Below, one piece after another: positions 49,835-58,216 of a stretch of 64,000 nucleotides of DNA. The position numbers and the translations under genes were made by a program. The stretch is from the NCBI RefSeq assembly GCF_014648175.1, contig NZ_BMQP01000020.1:1-64000 (forward strand). Reading direction: 5' to 3'. The notes below the pieces were generated by a model. The model had not been told where the DNA came from. It saw only the letters and a list, made by a program, of their open reading frames with translations, and made no database searches. This DNA is from Planobispora rosea (GTDB taxonomy: Bacteria; Actinomycetota; Actinomycetes; Streptosporangiales; Streptosporangiaceae). Every line of letters begins with the position of its first letter. Within the stretch, counting starts at the first letter, position 1.

Positions 49835-50997
49835 CAGGTGACGACGTCGCATCCTTGGCCAGGGAGTTCCTGGCCGCGCACGACCCGGGCGACCGGCTGG
49901 AGTTCCTGCGGGCCCGGTTCGACGCCGGGCTGGCCTGGGTGCACTTCCCCGAGGGCCTGGGCGGCCTCGGCCTGCCCCGCGAACTCCAGCTGGTCGTCGA
50001 GCGCGAGCTCGCCGGGACGCCGCAGCTCGACACCGGAGTCCAGGGGATCGGCCTGGGCATGGCGGCGCCGACGATCCTGGCGTTCGGCACCGAGGAGCAG
50101 AAGAAGCGGTTCCTGCGCCCGCTCTGGACGGGCGAGGAGATCTGGTGCCAGCTGTTCAGCGAGCCCGGTGCCGGATCGGACCTGGCGACCCTCGCCACGC
50201 GGGCGGTCCGCGACGGCGACGAGTGGGTCGTGGACGGGCAGAAGGTGTGGACCTCGGGGGCGCACCACGCCCGCTGGGCGATCCTGGTGGCGAGGACCGA
50301 TCCGGACGTGCCCAAGCACCGCGGGCTGACCTACTTCGTGTGCGACATGCACGCTCCGGGCGTCGAGGTCCGTCCGCTCCGGCAGATCACCGGTGAGGCC
50401 GAGTTCAACGAGGTCTTCCTGACGGGTGTCCGGCTCGGCGACGACCTGCGGCTCGGCGAGATCGGCGACGGCTGGCGGGTCGCGCAGATGACGCTGATGA
50501 ACGAGCGGGTCGCCATCGGCGGCGCTCCGGTACGGCGCGGCGGCGGCATGATGGGCGTGGTGACCGAGACCTGGCGGTCCCGGCCCGAGCTGCGCACCCA
50601 CGACCTGCACCGCAGGCTGCTGGCGCTCTGGGTGGAGTCCGAGGTGACGCGGCTGGCCGGGGCGCGGCTGCGCGAGCAGCTGTCGGCGGGGCAGCCGGGC
50701 CCGGAGGGGTCGGGCATGAAGCTCTCCTTCGCCTCGATCAACCAGGCGCTGTCCGGGCTGGACGTGGAGCTGCGCGGGGCGGAGGGCCTGGAGTACGACG
50801 ACTGGTCCTTCCGCCGCTCCGACAGCGTGGACTTCTTCGGCCGCGGCCCCGGATACCGCTACCTGCGCGCGAAGGGCAACTCGATCGAGGGCGGCACCTC
50901 GGAGATCCTGCGCAACATCGTCGCCGAGCGCGTGCTGGGCCTGCCGTCGGAGCCCCGCGTCGACAAGGACGTGCCCTGGAAGGACCTGCCCCGATGA
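49831..50997 (+). CDS. Acyl-CoA dehydrogenase (FadE-like)
   Basis: This 388-residue protein contains EIWCQLFSEPGAGSDLATLA and VVDGQKVWTSGAHHARWAIL. It ends KGNSIEGGTSEILRNIVAER, typical of actinobacterial FadE partners that often function as heteromers. ATG 49831 overlaps the upstream stop by four bases. A heteromeric enzyme with the third ACAD at 51035 is possible, as known for steroid-degrading acyl-CoA dehydrogenases; here it is inference. Confidence 0.92.
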
Positions 50998-51034
50998 CGA
51001 CCGCCCGTAGTGAATGAGGAGTGGTGAGCGACCC

Positions 51035-52159
51035 ATGACACTGCTGTACACCGAGGTCGAGGAGGAGCTCCGGGCCTCCGTGCGGGATCTGCTCGCCGAC
51101 CGGTGCGGGCCGGACGCCGTGCTGAAGCGGATCGAGTCGGACGCGCCGTACGACATGGACCTGTGGAAGACGCTGGCCCATCAGATAGGGGTGGCCGGGC
51201 TGCTCGTGCCGGAGGAGTACGGCGGCGCGGGGGCGACGGCGCGTGAGGTCGCGGTGGTGCTGGAGGAGCTGGGGCGGGCGGTCGCGCCGGTGCCGTTCCT
51301 GACCAGCGCGGTGCTCGCCACGAAGGCGCTGCTGGAGGCGGGGGCGGAGGACCTGCTCCGGGAGCTGGCCTCCGGCGATGTCACGGCGGCGCTGGTGGTC
51401 CCGCTGTCGGCCTCGCCGTACCGGCCGCTGCCGGAGACCGTGACGGCCGGCGAGGACGGCACGCTGAGCGGACAGGTGCGCGCGGTGGCCGGCGCCGACG
51501 CGGCCGACGTGCTGCTCGTCCCGGTCGGTCCGGCGCTCTACAAGGTGGCGGCCGAGCACGCCCGTGTCGAGGTCGTGCCCTCGCTGGACCTGACCCGGCC
51601 GATCGCGACGGTGACCTTCGCGGGCGCCCCCGGCGAGGTCCTCGGCGACGTCGACGTGCGGACGGTGCTCTCGTTCGGGGCGGGGCTGCTCGCCTCCGAG
51701 CAGCTCGGCGTGGCCGAGTGGTGTCTGGACACGACGCTGGCCTACATCAAGGAGCGGCACCAGTTCGCCCGGCCGATCGGGTCGTTCCAGGCGATCAAGC
51801 ATCGGATGGCGGATCTCTGGCTCGACGTGGTGCGTGCCCGCGCGGCCGCCCGCAACGCCGCCGACCTGCTGGCGGCGCCCTCGGCCCCGGCCTCGGACCT
51901 GATCGCGCCCTCCGGCGCGGGCGGAGGGGCGGGTGCCGACGCGGAGCTGGCGGCGGCGGTGGCGGCGGCGTGGTGCTCGGAGGTGGCGCTGCACACCGCG
52001 GAGGAGAGCGTGCAGCTGCACGGGGGCATCGGTATGACCTGGGAGCACCCGGTGCATATGTATCTCAAGCGGGCGAAGGCATCGCAGATTGCGCTGGGCG
52101 CGCCGGGCGCCCACCACGACGCGGTGGCGGAGCTGGCCGACCTCCCGGGCCCGGCCTGA
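51035..52159 (+). CDS. Acyl-CoA dehydrogenase (small-subunit type)
   Basis: This 374-residue ACAD starts MTLLYTEVEEELRASVRDLL. It contains LLVPEEYGGAGATAREVAVV, the late motif LAYIKERHQFARPIGSFQAI, and the ending VQLHGGIGMTWEHPVHMYLK. An Ala/Gly-rich insert (APSAPASDLIAPSGAGGGAG) interrupts the C-terminal helical domain. It lies 37 bases after the second ACAD. ATG 51014 is in frame upstream but lies inside the GAGGAG site region, so 51035 is preferred. Confidence 0.9.
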   Translation: MTLLYTEVEEELRASVRDLLADRCGPDAVLKRIESDAPYDMDLWKTLAHQIGVAGLLVPEEYGGAGATAREVAVVLEELGRAVAPVPFLTSAVLATKALLEAGAEDLLRELASGDVTAALVVPLSASPYRPLPETVTAGEDGTLSGQVRAVAGADAADVLLVPVGPALYKVAAEHARVEVVPSLDLTRPIATVTFAGAPGEVLGDVDVRTVLSFGAGLLASEQLGVAEWCLDTTLAYIKERHQFARPIGSFQAIKHRMADLWLDVVRARAAARNAADLLAAPSAPASDLIAPSGAGGGAGADAELAAAVAAAWCSEVALHTAEESVQLHGGIGMTWEHPVHMYLKRAKASQIALGAPGAHHDAVAELADLPGPA

Positions 52160-52314
52160 GCGCCCCGGCCGGGTGGGACGGGGCCGGAGAGCTCTGATCG
52201 AGGGGAACGGGCCCGAGCGCCCCGGCCGGGCACGGCGGCTGACGACCCCGGGACGGGTGCCCGGGGTCGTCGTTTTCTCCCTCGGCGTCTTCTTCCGCTT
52301 CGGTTTCTTCCGCG

Positions 52315-52956
52315 TCAGCTCCCCGCGCCGACCCCGCGCAGCAGGGTGTCCATGACGCGGGTGGCGAGCTCGTCGATGTCGGCCTCCGTCTCGGCGGGGG
52401 CGGCCCCACCGTGCGCCCCACCGTGCGCCCCGGCACGGCCGGCGTATGCCCCGTGGGCGGCCTCGGTGAGGAGCGCCAGATAGACCCGGCGGACCCACAG
52501 CGGGTCGGCGTCGGGGCGGATGACTCCCTCCTGCTGGGCGCGGCGGATGGCGATGTCGCACTTGCCGATGGTGTCGGCCTCGATCCGGGCGGCCTCGGCC
52601 CGCGCCCGCTCGCCGGAGGGCGGGCCCTGGCTGGTGAGGGCGAACCGCCAGCCGGACTTCACCCGCAGCACGTTCGCGGTCGCCTGGTACATCGCCACCT
52701 GGGGCGGCGCGGTGGACGGCCGTGCGGCGTCCACCGCCTCGGCGATCTCCTTCCAGGCCGCGACCGTCATGATGTCGATCAGCGCCTCGCGGCTGGCGAA
52801 ACGCCGGTGGATGGTGGTCCTGGAGACCCCCGCGGCCTCGGCGATCTGCTCCATCGTCGCGCCCGGGTTCTCACTGAGCACCCGCTCGGCGGCCTCCATG
52901 ATCGTCCTGACGCTGCGCTCGGCGTCCGCGCGCAGCTTTCGGCCTGTCGTACTCAT
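52315..52956 (-). CDS. TetR family regulator
   Basis: This 213-residue protein has the HTH RTIMEAAERVLSENPGATMEQ, then IAEAAGVSRTTIHRRFASRE. The helical C-terminal half ends with a short His/Gly-rich stretch (RAGAHGGAHGGAAP) and IDELATRVMDTLLRGVG. It is divergent from the SDR at 53071, with a 114-base AT-rich gap, and is the likely regulator of that SDR. It is convergent with the ACAD operon. Confidence 0.9.
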   Translation of the reverse strand: MSTTGRKLRADAERSVRTIMEAAERVLSENPGATMEQIAEAAGVSRTTIHRRFASREALIDIMTVAAWKEIAEAVDAARPSTAPPQVAMYQATANVLRVKSGWRFALTSQGPPSGERARAEAARIEADTIGKCDIAIRRAQQEGVIRPDADPLWVRRVYLALLTEAAHGAYAGRAGAHGGAHGGAAPAETEADIDELATRVMDTLLRGVGAGS

Positions 52957-53070
52957 GCTCAGAAGTTACACCATCGATCCCGTTCTTCGGTTATCTGCCA
53001 CTTCGATGTTGCAATTAATGGATTAGCTGATACTTTTGTGGAGCAGAAGATGCGTAGACGGGAGATCATC

Positions 53071-53886
53071 ATGACTGGAACCGCCCTCGTGACCGGCGCC
53101 TCCTCGGGCATCGGCGCGGAGTTCGCCCGCCAGCTCGCCGGTCGCGGGCACGACGTGGTGCTCGTCGCCCGTTCGGCCGCCAGCCTGGAGCGGCTGGCCG
53201 GCGAGCTGCGGCAGGCGTACGGCGTGCGGGCCGAGGTGCTCGTCCAGGACCTCGCGGAGCCGGATGCGGCCTCGGCGATCGCCGGGGAACTGGCCGCCCG
53301 CGGGCTGACGGTGGACGTGCTGGTCAACAACGCCGGGTTCGGCACCGCCGGGCGCTTCGAGGAGATCCAGGCGGACCGGGAGCGCGACGAGCTGATGGTC
53401 AACGTCGTCGCGCCGGTCGGCCTGACGCACGCGCTCGTGCCGGGCATGCTCGCGCGCGGGCACGGCGCGGTCGTGAACGTGGGATCGACCGCGGGCTTCC
53501 AGCCCTCGCCGTTCTTCACGACCTACAGCGCGTCCAAGGCGTTCGTGCTCAACTTCAGCCTGGCGCTCTGGAGCGAGCTGCGCGGCAGGGGGGTGCGGGT
53601 GCTCGCCGTCACCCCGGGCCCGGTCGAGACCCCCTTCTTCGAGGTGATGGGCACCCGTGAGGCGGCGATCGGCGCGCGGATGAGCACCCCCGAGCGGGTC
53701 GTCCGCAGCGCGCTGCGCGCCCTCGACCGCGACCGGGGCTACGTGGTGCCGGGGTTCGGCAACATCGGTCTCGCCCACCTCATGCCCCGGCGCCCGCGCA
53801 AGCTCGTCGCGCTGATCGGGCGGATGGTCACCCGGAAGGTGGTGGCCGCTCCGGTTACCCCTGCTTCTCCGGCTGTAGCGAGGTGA
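53071..53886 (+). CDS. Short-chain dehydrogenase/reductase
   Basis: This 271-residue classical SDR has the TGASSGIG cofactor motif near the start and LVNNAGFG. The catalytic set is GSTAGFQ with TTYSASKAFV, then VTPGPVETPFFEVM. A C-terminal extension ends RRPRKLVALIGRMVTRKVVA and is partly hydrophobic, as in DltE/YqjQ-like SDRs that sit at membranes. ATG 53071 has GGGAG six bases ahead; ATG 53050 is less well placed. Its end overlaps the convergent TetR end by 32 bases. Confidence 0.9.
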   Translation: MTGTALVTGASSGIGAEFARQLAGRGHDVVLVARSAASLERLAGELRQAYGVRAEVLVQDLAEPDAASAIAGELAARGLTVDVLVNNAGFGTAGRFEEIQADRERDELMVNVVAPVGLTHALVPGMLARGHGAVVNVGSTAGFQPSPFFTTYSASKAFVLNFSLALWSELRGRGVRVLAVTPGPVETPFFEVMGTREAAIGARMSTPERVVRSALRALDRDRGYVVPGFGNIGLAHLMPRRPRKLVALIGRMVTRKVVAAPVTPASPAVAR

Positions 53887-54448
53887 GCAGCAGGTCGGCG
53901 AAGTGAGTGCCCAGCTCGGCGCCGGAGAGCGGACCCTCCGGGCTGTACCAGGTGCCGAGGTGGTGGACCGAGCCGAAGAAGAAGTCGACCACGATGTCGG
54001 CGGGGATGTCGTCGCGGAAGACCCCCTCGCGCTGGCCCTCGGTGACCAGGTCCCGGAAGCGCTCGTGGTAGACGCGGCGCTCGGCCCGCACGGTCTTGCG
54101 GGTGTCCGGCGCGAGCAGGTGCATGGAGCGGAAGAAGATTTTGGAGTCGTCCAGGTTGTCGACCGTGGTCCGCACGACGTCGGCGGCGGCCGCGTGCAGG
54201 CGCTCGGCCACCGGTCCGGGGGCGCCGGCGAAGTGGTTGAGCCGGTCCGTCTGCAGGCGCAGGACCCGGGCGTAGATCTCGTGAAGCAGGTCGTCCTTGG
54301 AGTCGAAGTAGTGGTACATGGCGCCCTTGGTGACGCCCGCGGCGGATACGATCTCCTGCACCGAGGTGCTCTCGAACCCCCGCTCGGCGAACAGGCGGGT
54401 GGCCTCGCCGAGCAGGCGTTGCCGTACCGGCTCCTGATCCTGACTCAT
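53855..54448 (-). CDS. TetR family regulator, probable acyl-CoA pathway regulator
   Basis: The protein has 197 residues. The HTH reads GEATRLFAERGFESTSVQEI, then VTKGAMYHYFDSKDDLLHEI. The ligand domain matches TetR_C groups common in fatty-acid and steroid degradation regulators (KstR2-like). ATG 54448 follows GAGGGG. Its promoter holds ACCGAC-TG-GTCGGT (54479-54492), which recurs before the acyl-CoA dehydrogenase operon. It is therefore proposed to control itself and that operon, with an acyl-CoA as ligand. Confidence 0.9.
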   Translation of the reverse strand: MSQDQEPVRQRLLGEATRLFAERGFESTSVQEIVSAAGVTKGAMYHYFDSKDDLLHEIYARVLRLQTDRLNHFAGAPGPVAERLHAAAADVVRTTVDNLDDSKIFFRSMHLLAPDTRKTVRAERRVYHERFRDLVTEGQREGVFRDDIPADIVVDFFFGSVHHLGTWYSPEGPLSGAELGTHFADLLLTSLQPEKQG

Positions 54449-54478
54449 CGTTTTCCCCTCATGTGGTGAGGCAAGCAT

Positions 54479-54492
54479 ACCGACTGGTCGGT
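54479..54492. promoter_or_regulatory. Perfect dyad ACCGAC-TG-GTCGGT
   Basis: The dyad lies 31 bases before the TetR start at 54448. Together with the near-identical site at 48575 it defines a two-member regulon within this window. Confidence 0.7.
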
Positions 54493-54634
54493 CAGGTGCG
54501 GGATGGGATGGCGTGAGCGTGTTATTTCCATCACTTTTCCACGCCTGGAGCCCCCGCTTGGGTATTTGATTATCAAGGATCTCCGACGCCGCAGATCCGT
54601 CTTCCTCTCACCACTCGAGCCTCGGGGGTTCGCT

Positions 54635-55414
54635 GTGCCTGGCGGATCGATCTACGTGCCGGATGCCGACCGGCTCCACGGGTTGTCACCGCAGGTGATG
54701 TACGAGCAGTTCTGGCGGAAGGAAGCCAAGGAACGCTGGAAACTGCGAGGGATCAAGGCGGCGGTCGGCGCGGTCGCGGGCGTCGCGCTGGGATACCGCT
54801 TCGAGCTGCCCGCGCCGGTGCCGGCCGGGCTCCTGCTCGGGCTGGTGGTCGGCGTCGTGGACGCGTTCATGGCCTGGCGTTCCTACCAGGCCACCGCGGT
54901 CTGGCGCGGCAGGCGGCGGGGCGAGACCATCACCGGCAGGCTGCTCCGGCGCAAGCTCGGCAGGCGCGGCTACCGGATCCTCGGCGGGCGCGCCGTACCC
55001 GGCCAGGCCTCGGCGGACCACCTGGTCATCGGCCCCGGCGGCGTGTGGGTCGTGGACAACGAGTCCTGGGACCCCGACACCGAGATCGCCACGTACGGCG
55101 GGCGGCTGTTCCTCGGGGAGAAGTACGGCTCGAAGGAGGCCGCGGCGCTCGTCGGCGTGGCGACGACGCTGGCCGAGGTGCTCAGCCGCGAGTCGGGCGT
55201 GCCCGTGACGATCGAGCCGCTGATCGCCGTGCACTGCGGGAAGCTCGTGCACGGCGCGGACCGGCGGCGCACGGTCACCGCCGAGGGGGTCACCCTCCTC
55301 AAGCCGCGCCACGTGGCCTCCTGGATCCTCGGAGCCCCGCGCCAGGAGCTCGACGAGAGCCAGGTGGAGGTGCTCGCCCGTACGGCGGCGCGGGTGCTGC
55401 GGCGGATGAGCTGA
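54635..55414 (+). CDS. NERD-domain protein
   Basis: This protein of about 259 residues begins GSIYVPDADRLHGLSPQVMY. A membrane hairpin lies at about residues 50-90 (GIKAAVGAVAGVALGYRFEL, then VPAGLLLGLVVGVVDAFMAW). The NERD nuclease-related domain reads VPGQASADHLVIGPGGVWVV, then DNESWDPDTEI and VAVHCGKLVH-like AVHCGKLVHG. NERD domains are predicted nucleic-acid-linked folds in many actinomycetes; the function is unproven. GTG 54635 is preferred; the frame is open from 54503, but the extra residues look non-coding. Confidence 0.8.
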   Translation: MPGGSIYVPDADRLHGLSPQVMYEQFWRKEAKERWKLRGIKAAVGAVAGVALGYRFELPAPVPAGLLLGLVVGVVDAFMAWRSYQATAVWRGRRRGETITGRLLRRKLGRRGYRILGGRAVPGQASADHLVIGPGGVWVVDNESWDPDTEIATYGGRLFLGEKYGSKEAAALVGVATTLAEVLSRESGVPVTIEPLIAVHCGKLVHGADRRRTVTAEGVTLLKPRHVASWILGAPRQELDESQVEVLARTAARVLRRMS

Positions 55415-55477
55415 CCCCCGTCAGGGGAGTTCCTCCGGGCCGACCCCCGTCAGGTGGTTCCTCTGAACTGCCCCTCG

Positions 55478-56992
55478 TCAGGCGAGCTCCTCCACGAAGG
55501 CCGCGAGCTGGGCGACGTTCCGGCACTCGCGCATCGGCACGACCGCGCCGTAGGCCGTCGCCACCGAGTCGCCGGTGTCCCACTGGTTCACCGGTTCCGG
55601 GTTGAGCCAGTAGGCGTGCCGGGCGCCGGAGCTCAGACGCCTGAGCGTCTCCAGCGCGGGCGGCTGGTAGTTGGACCGGGCGTCGCCCAGGATCAGCAGC
55701 GAGGTCTTCGGGCCGACGGCGTCGCCGTACCGCTCGGCGAAGCGCTCGAAAGCGTGACCGTAGTTCGTCCGGCCGAAGCGGACCATGTCTGCCTCCGAGG
55801 CCAGCCGGGTCATCGCCTCGGCCACGTCCGCGCCGGGTACGAAGAAGCGGGTGATCTCGTCCACGGTGTCCACGAAGCCGAACGCGCGGACCTTGGTGAA
55901 CTGCTCGCGCAGCGCGTAGGTCAGCAGCAGCGTGAAATGGGCGAACGAGGCGACCGAGTCGCTGACGTCGCACAGGACGACCAGCTCGGGCTTGTGCGGC
56001 CGCCTGGGCTTGAGGTAGGTGGTCAGCGGGACGCCGCCGGTGGACAACGAGGCCCGTACGGTACGGCGGAAGTCCAGGCGGCCCCGGTGGCCCAGCCGGT
56101 GCTTGACGGTCAGCCGGGCGGCCAGGCGGCGGGCCAGCGGGTAGACCTCCCGGCGCAGTTCGGCGAGGTCGGCCCGGGTGATCCGGAGGAAGTCCAGCTG
56201 CTCCAGCGGGGGCCGTACGGCCGAGCGCGCGATCCGCTCGATCCCGGAGTCCTCGGCGATCCGGCGGCGGACGTCGGTGGAGACAGCCTGCTTGAACCGC
56301 TCGATGTTGCGCTCGATCCGCTGCCGGGCGACCTTCTCCGCCAGACCGCCCCGCTCCTGCCCGGCGAGGACCTCGGCCAGCAGGCGGGCCATGAGCGTCT
56401 CGGGCGACAGGGCCCGCAGCACCGGGTAGGAGAACCAGTTCTGCCGCCCCGGGCTCGCGGGCTGGCGTCCGAAGCGCTCCACCATCGCACGGGCGAACGC
56501 GTTCATGCCGTCGCCGCCGTCCGTCCCGCCGCCCTCGGCGGCGAGCAGCCCGGCCAGCCGGTCGCGGAGCTCGGGAAGCTCGGCGGTGTCCAGATCGCTG
56601 CTGTCGCCGGTGCCGGTGCCGGTGCCGGTGCCGGTGCCGGTGCCGGTGCCGGTGCCGTCGCCGGAGCCGGGGCGGGGGCCGTACAGGCCGGTGGTGGCGG
56701 GCGGGAACCACAGGTCGAAGAGGGTGTCGAAGCCCGGCCGGTGCGAGGGCCGCTTGACCAGCGTGGCCGCGTACGCGGCGCGCAGCGACTCCCGCTCGGT
56801 CAGGTCGATCACCGTCAGCGCCCGCGCCGCGTCCAGCCCCTCGGCCAGCGATACGGGCAATCCCGTCTCCCGCAGTGCGTGCACGAACCCGACGTGCCGG
56901 TCCAGCAGCCCGCCGCGCCCTTCCGTACCACCGCGCCCTTCCGCACCACCGTGCCCGCCGGCGGCTCCGGCCGTGCCGCCGTACTCGCTCAC
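55478..56992 (-). CDS. VWA-domain (CoxE-like) protein
   Basis: This 504-residue protein has a helical N-terminal domain (HVGFVHALRETGLPVSLAEG). A low-complexity Gly-Thr run (GDGTGTGTGTGTG) is encoded by a hexamer repeat. The C-terminal CoxE-type VWA domain has the MIDAS motif LCDVSDSVAS and LILGDARSNYQPPALETLRR. These proteins act with MoxR ATPases in maturation of metalloenzymes or other complexes. The GTG start overlaps the MoxR stop (GTGA), so they are coupled. Confidence 0.9.
   Translation of the reverse strand: MSEYGGTAGAAGGHGGAEGRGGTEGRGGLLDRHVGFVHALRETGLPVSLAEGLDAARALTVIDLTERESLRAAYAATLVKRPSHRPGFDTLFDLWFPPATTGLYGPRPGSGDGTGTGTGTGTGTGTGTGDSSDLDTAELPELRDRLAGLLAAEGGGTDGGDGMNAFARAMVERFGRQPASPGRQNWFSYPVLRALSPETLMARLLAEVLAGQERGGLAEKVARQRIERNIERFKQAVSTDVRRRIAEDSGIERIARSAVRPPLEQLDFLRITRADLAELRREVYPLARRLAARLTVKHRLGHRGRLDFRRTVRASLSTGGVPLTTYLKPRRPHKPELVVLCDVSDSVASFAHFTLLLTYALREQFTKVRAFGFVDTVDEITRFFVPGADVAEAMTRLASEADMVRFGRTNYGHAFERFAERYGDAVGPKTSLLILGDARSNYQPPALETLRRLSSGARHAYWLNPEPVNQWDTGDSVATAYGAVVPMRECRNVAQLAAFVEELA
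56607..56654. repeat. Hexamer microsatellite (CCGGTG)8 inside the VWA gene
   Basis: Eight perfect CCGGTG units encode a Gly-Thr run in the linker between the helical and VWA parts. Unit changes keep the frame, so they would alter linker length only. Confidence 0.85.
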
Positions 56993-57864
56993 AGCCCGAG
57001 TTCCTTGCGGGCCCGCGCCTGGTCGGAGGCGTGCTTGAGCACCACGCCCAGGGTGGCCCCCGCGGTCTCCTCGTCCAGCTCGGTCCGGCCCAGCGCGAGC
57101 AGGGTGTTGGCCCAGTCGATGGTCTCGGCGATCGAGGGCGCCTTCTTCAGCTCCAGGGCGCGCAGCGTGGCGACGGTCCGGGCGAGCTGCTCGGCCAGGT
57201 CCGCCTCGATGCCGGGCACCTGCGCCAGCACGATGTCCCGCTCCCGTTCCGGCGTCGGGTACTCCAGGTACAGGTAGAGGCAGCGCCGCTTGAGCGCCTC
57301 CGACAGCTCGCGGGCCGCGTTGGAGGTCAGGACGACGTACGGCCTGCTCACGGCGGTGATCGTGCCCAGCTCCGGGATCGTGACCTGGTAGTCGGAGAGG
57401 ATCTCCAGCAGCAGCCCCTCCACCTCGACGTCGGCCTTGTCGGTCTCGTCGATCAGCAGGACCGTGGGTGTCTCGGCGCGGATCGCGGCCAGCAACGGCC
57501 GTTCGAGGAGGAACTCCTCGGTGAAGATGTCGTCGTGGGTGCTGTTCCAGTCCTGGCCCCCGCCGGATCCGTCGCCCTGGACGTTGCCGGCCTGGATGCG
57601 CAGGAGCTGCTTCTTGTAGTTCCACTCGTACAGCGCGCGGGCCTCGTCCAGCCCTTCGTAGCACTGCAGCCGGATGAGCCGCGCCCCGGTGGCCGCCGCG
57701 ACGGCCTTGGCGAGCTGGGTCTTGCCCACGCCCGCCGGGCCCTCGGCGAGCAGCGGCTTGCCGAGCGCGGAGGCGAGGAAGACCGAGGTCGCGATGGCGT
57801 CGTCGGCGAGGTAGTCCACGGCGGTGAGACGCTCACGGACGTCGGCGGGCGAGGCGAACCACAT
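56989..57864 (-). CDS. MoxR-type AAA+ ATPase
   Basis: This 291-residue AAA+ protein has Walker A EGPAGVGKTQLAKAVAAATG, Walker B VLLIDETDKADVEVE, sensor-1 VLTSNAARELSEALKRRCLY, and a C-terminal lid. MoxR ATPases work as chaperones with VWA partners, here the overlapping gene at 55478-56992. Its start at 57864 begins MWFASPADVRERL. The client complex is not encoded in the visible neighbourhood. Confidence 0.93.
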   Translation of the reverse strand: MWFASPADVRERLTAVDYLADDAIATSVFLASALGKPLLAEGPAGVGKTQLAKAVAAATGARLIRLQCYEGLDEARALYEWNYKKQLLRIQAGNVQGDGSGGGQDWNSTHDDIFTEEFLLERPLLAAIRAETPTVLLIDETDKADVEVEGLLLEILSDYQVTIPELGTITAVSRPYVVLTSNAARELSEALKRRCLYLYLEYPTPERERDIVLAQVPGIEADLAEQLARTVATLRALELKKAPSIAETIDWANTLLALGRTELDEETAGATLGVVLKHASDQARARKELGL

Positions 57865-57964
57865 GTGTGCTCCCAGACAGAACCGAATGTTGTTCTAGCT
57901 TACCGGGTCGAATCCGCCGATTTCGAAGCACGTCGGGAAGTACGCTATCCTTCAGGGGCTTCAC

Positions 57965-58038
57965 GCGCCGCTAGCTCAGTTGGTCAGAGCAGCTGACTCT
58001 TAATCAGCGGGTCCGGGGTTCGAGTCCCTGGCGGCGCA
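57965..58038 (+). tRNA. tRNA-Lys (anticodon CTT)
   Basis: The acceptor stem is GCGCCGC with GCGGCGC. The D arm is CTAGCTCAGTTGGTCAGAGC. The anticodon arm CTGACTCTTAATCAG has loop CTCTTAA and anticodon CTT, which reads AAG. The T arm is CCGGGGTTCGAGTCCCTGG and the discriminator is A. CCA is not encoded (CCC follows). A hairpin terminator follows, and a degenerate copy of its 3' half occurs at 59791-59838. Confidence 0.97.
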
Positions 58039-58047
58039 CCCGGCGCG

Positions 58048-58078
58048 AACCCCGGTCCACCACGGTGGGCCGGGGTTT
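58048..58078 (+). terminator. Terminator after tRNA-Lys
   Basis: AACCCCGGTCCACC pairs with GGTGGGCCGGGGTT, with one G-U pair, and a short T-run follows (GGGGTTTCG). It starts ten bases after the tRNA 3' end. Confidence 0.75.
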
Positions 58079-58171
58079 CGTCGTTCGATGCTCCATCCGG
58101 TCCCGGTGTGTATCGGCCCCATGGGGCTTCCCCCGCTCCGCGGCACGTGCTTAACTCTGCTCACCGTTGTT

Positions 58172-58185
58172 GGAAAGCGCTTACC
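58172..58185. promoter_or_regulatory. LacI-type operator candidate
   Basis: GGAAAGCGCTTACC is a near-perfect palindrome with the central AGCGCT typical of LacI/CcpA-family sites. It lies 32 bases before the pectate lyase start. Carbohydrate control of the gene would fit; no LacI regulator is in the window. Confidence 0.5.
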
Positions 58186-58216
58186 GAAGGCGACGAGCCC
58201 CCCACGGAGACCAACG

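Noticed and set aside
54503..54634. A longer N-terminus for the NERD protein.
   Set aside because: The added 44 residues are Arg-rich and unlike the rest, and the region contains the promoter-like gap next to the TetR operator.
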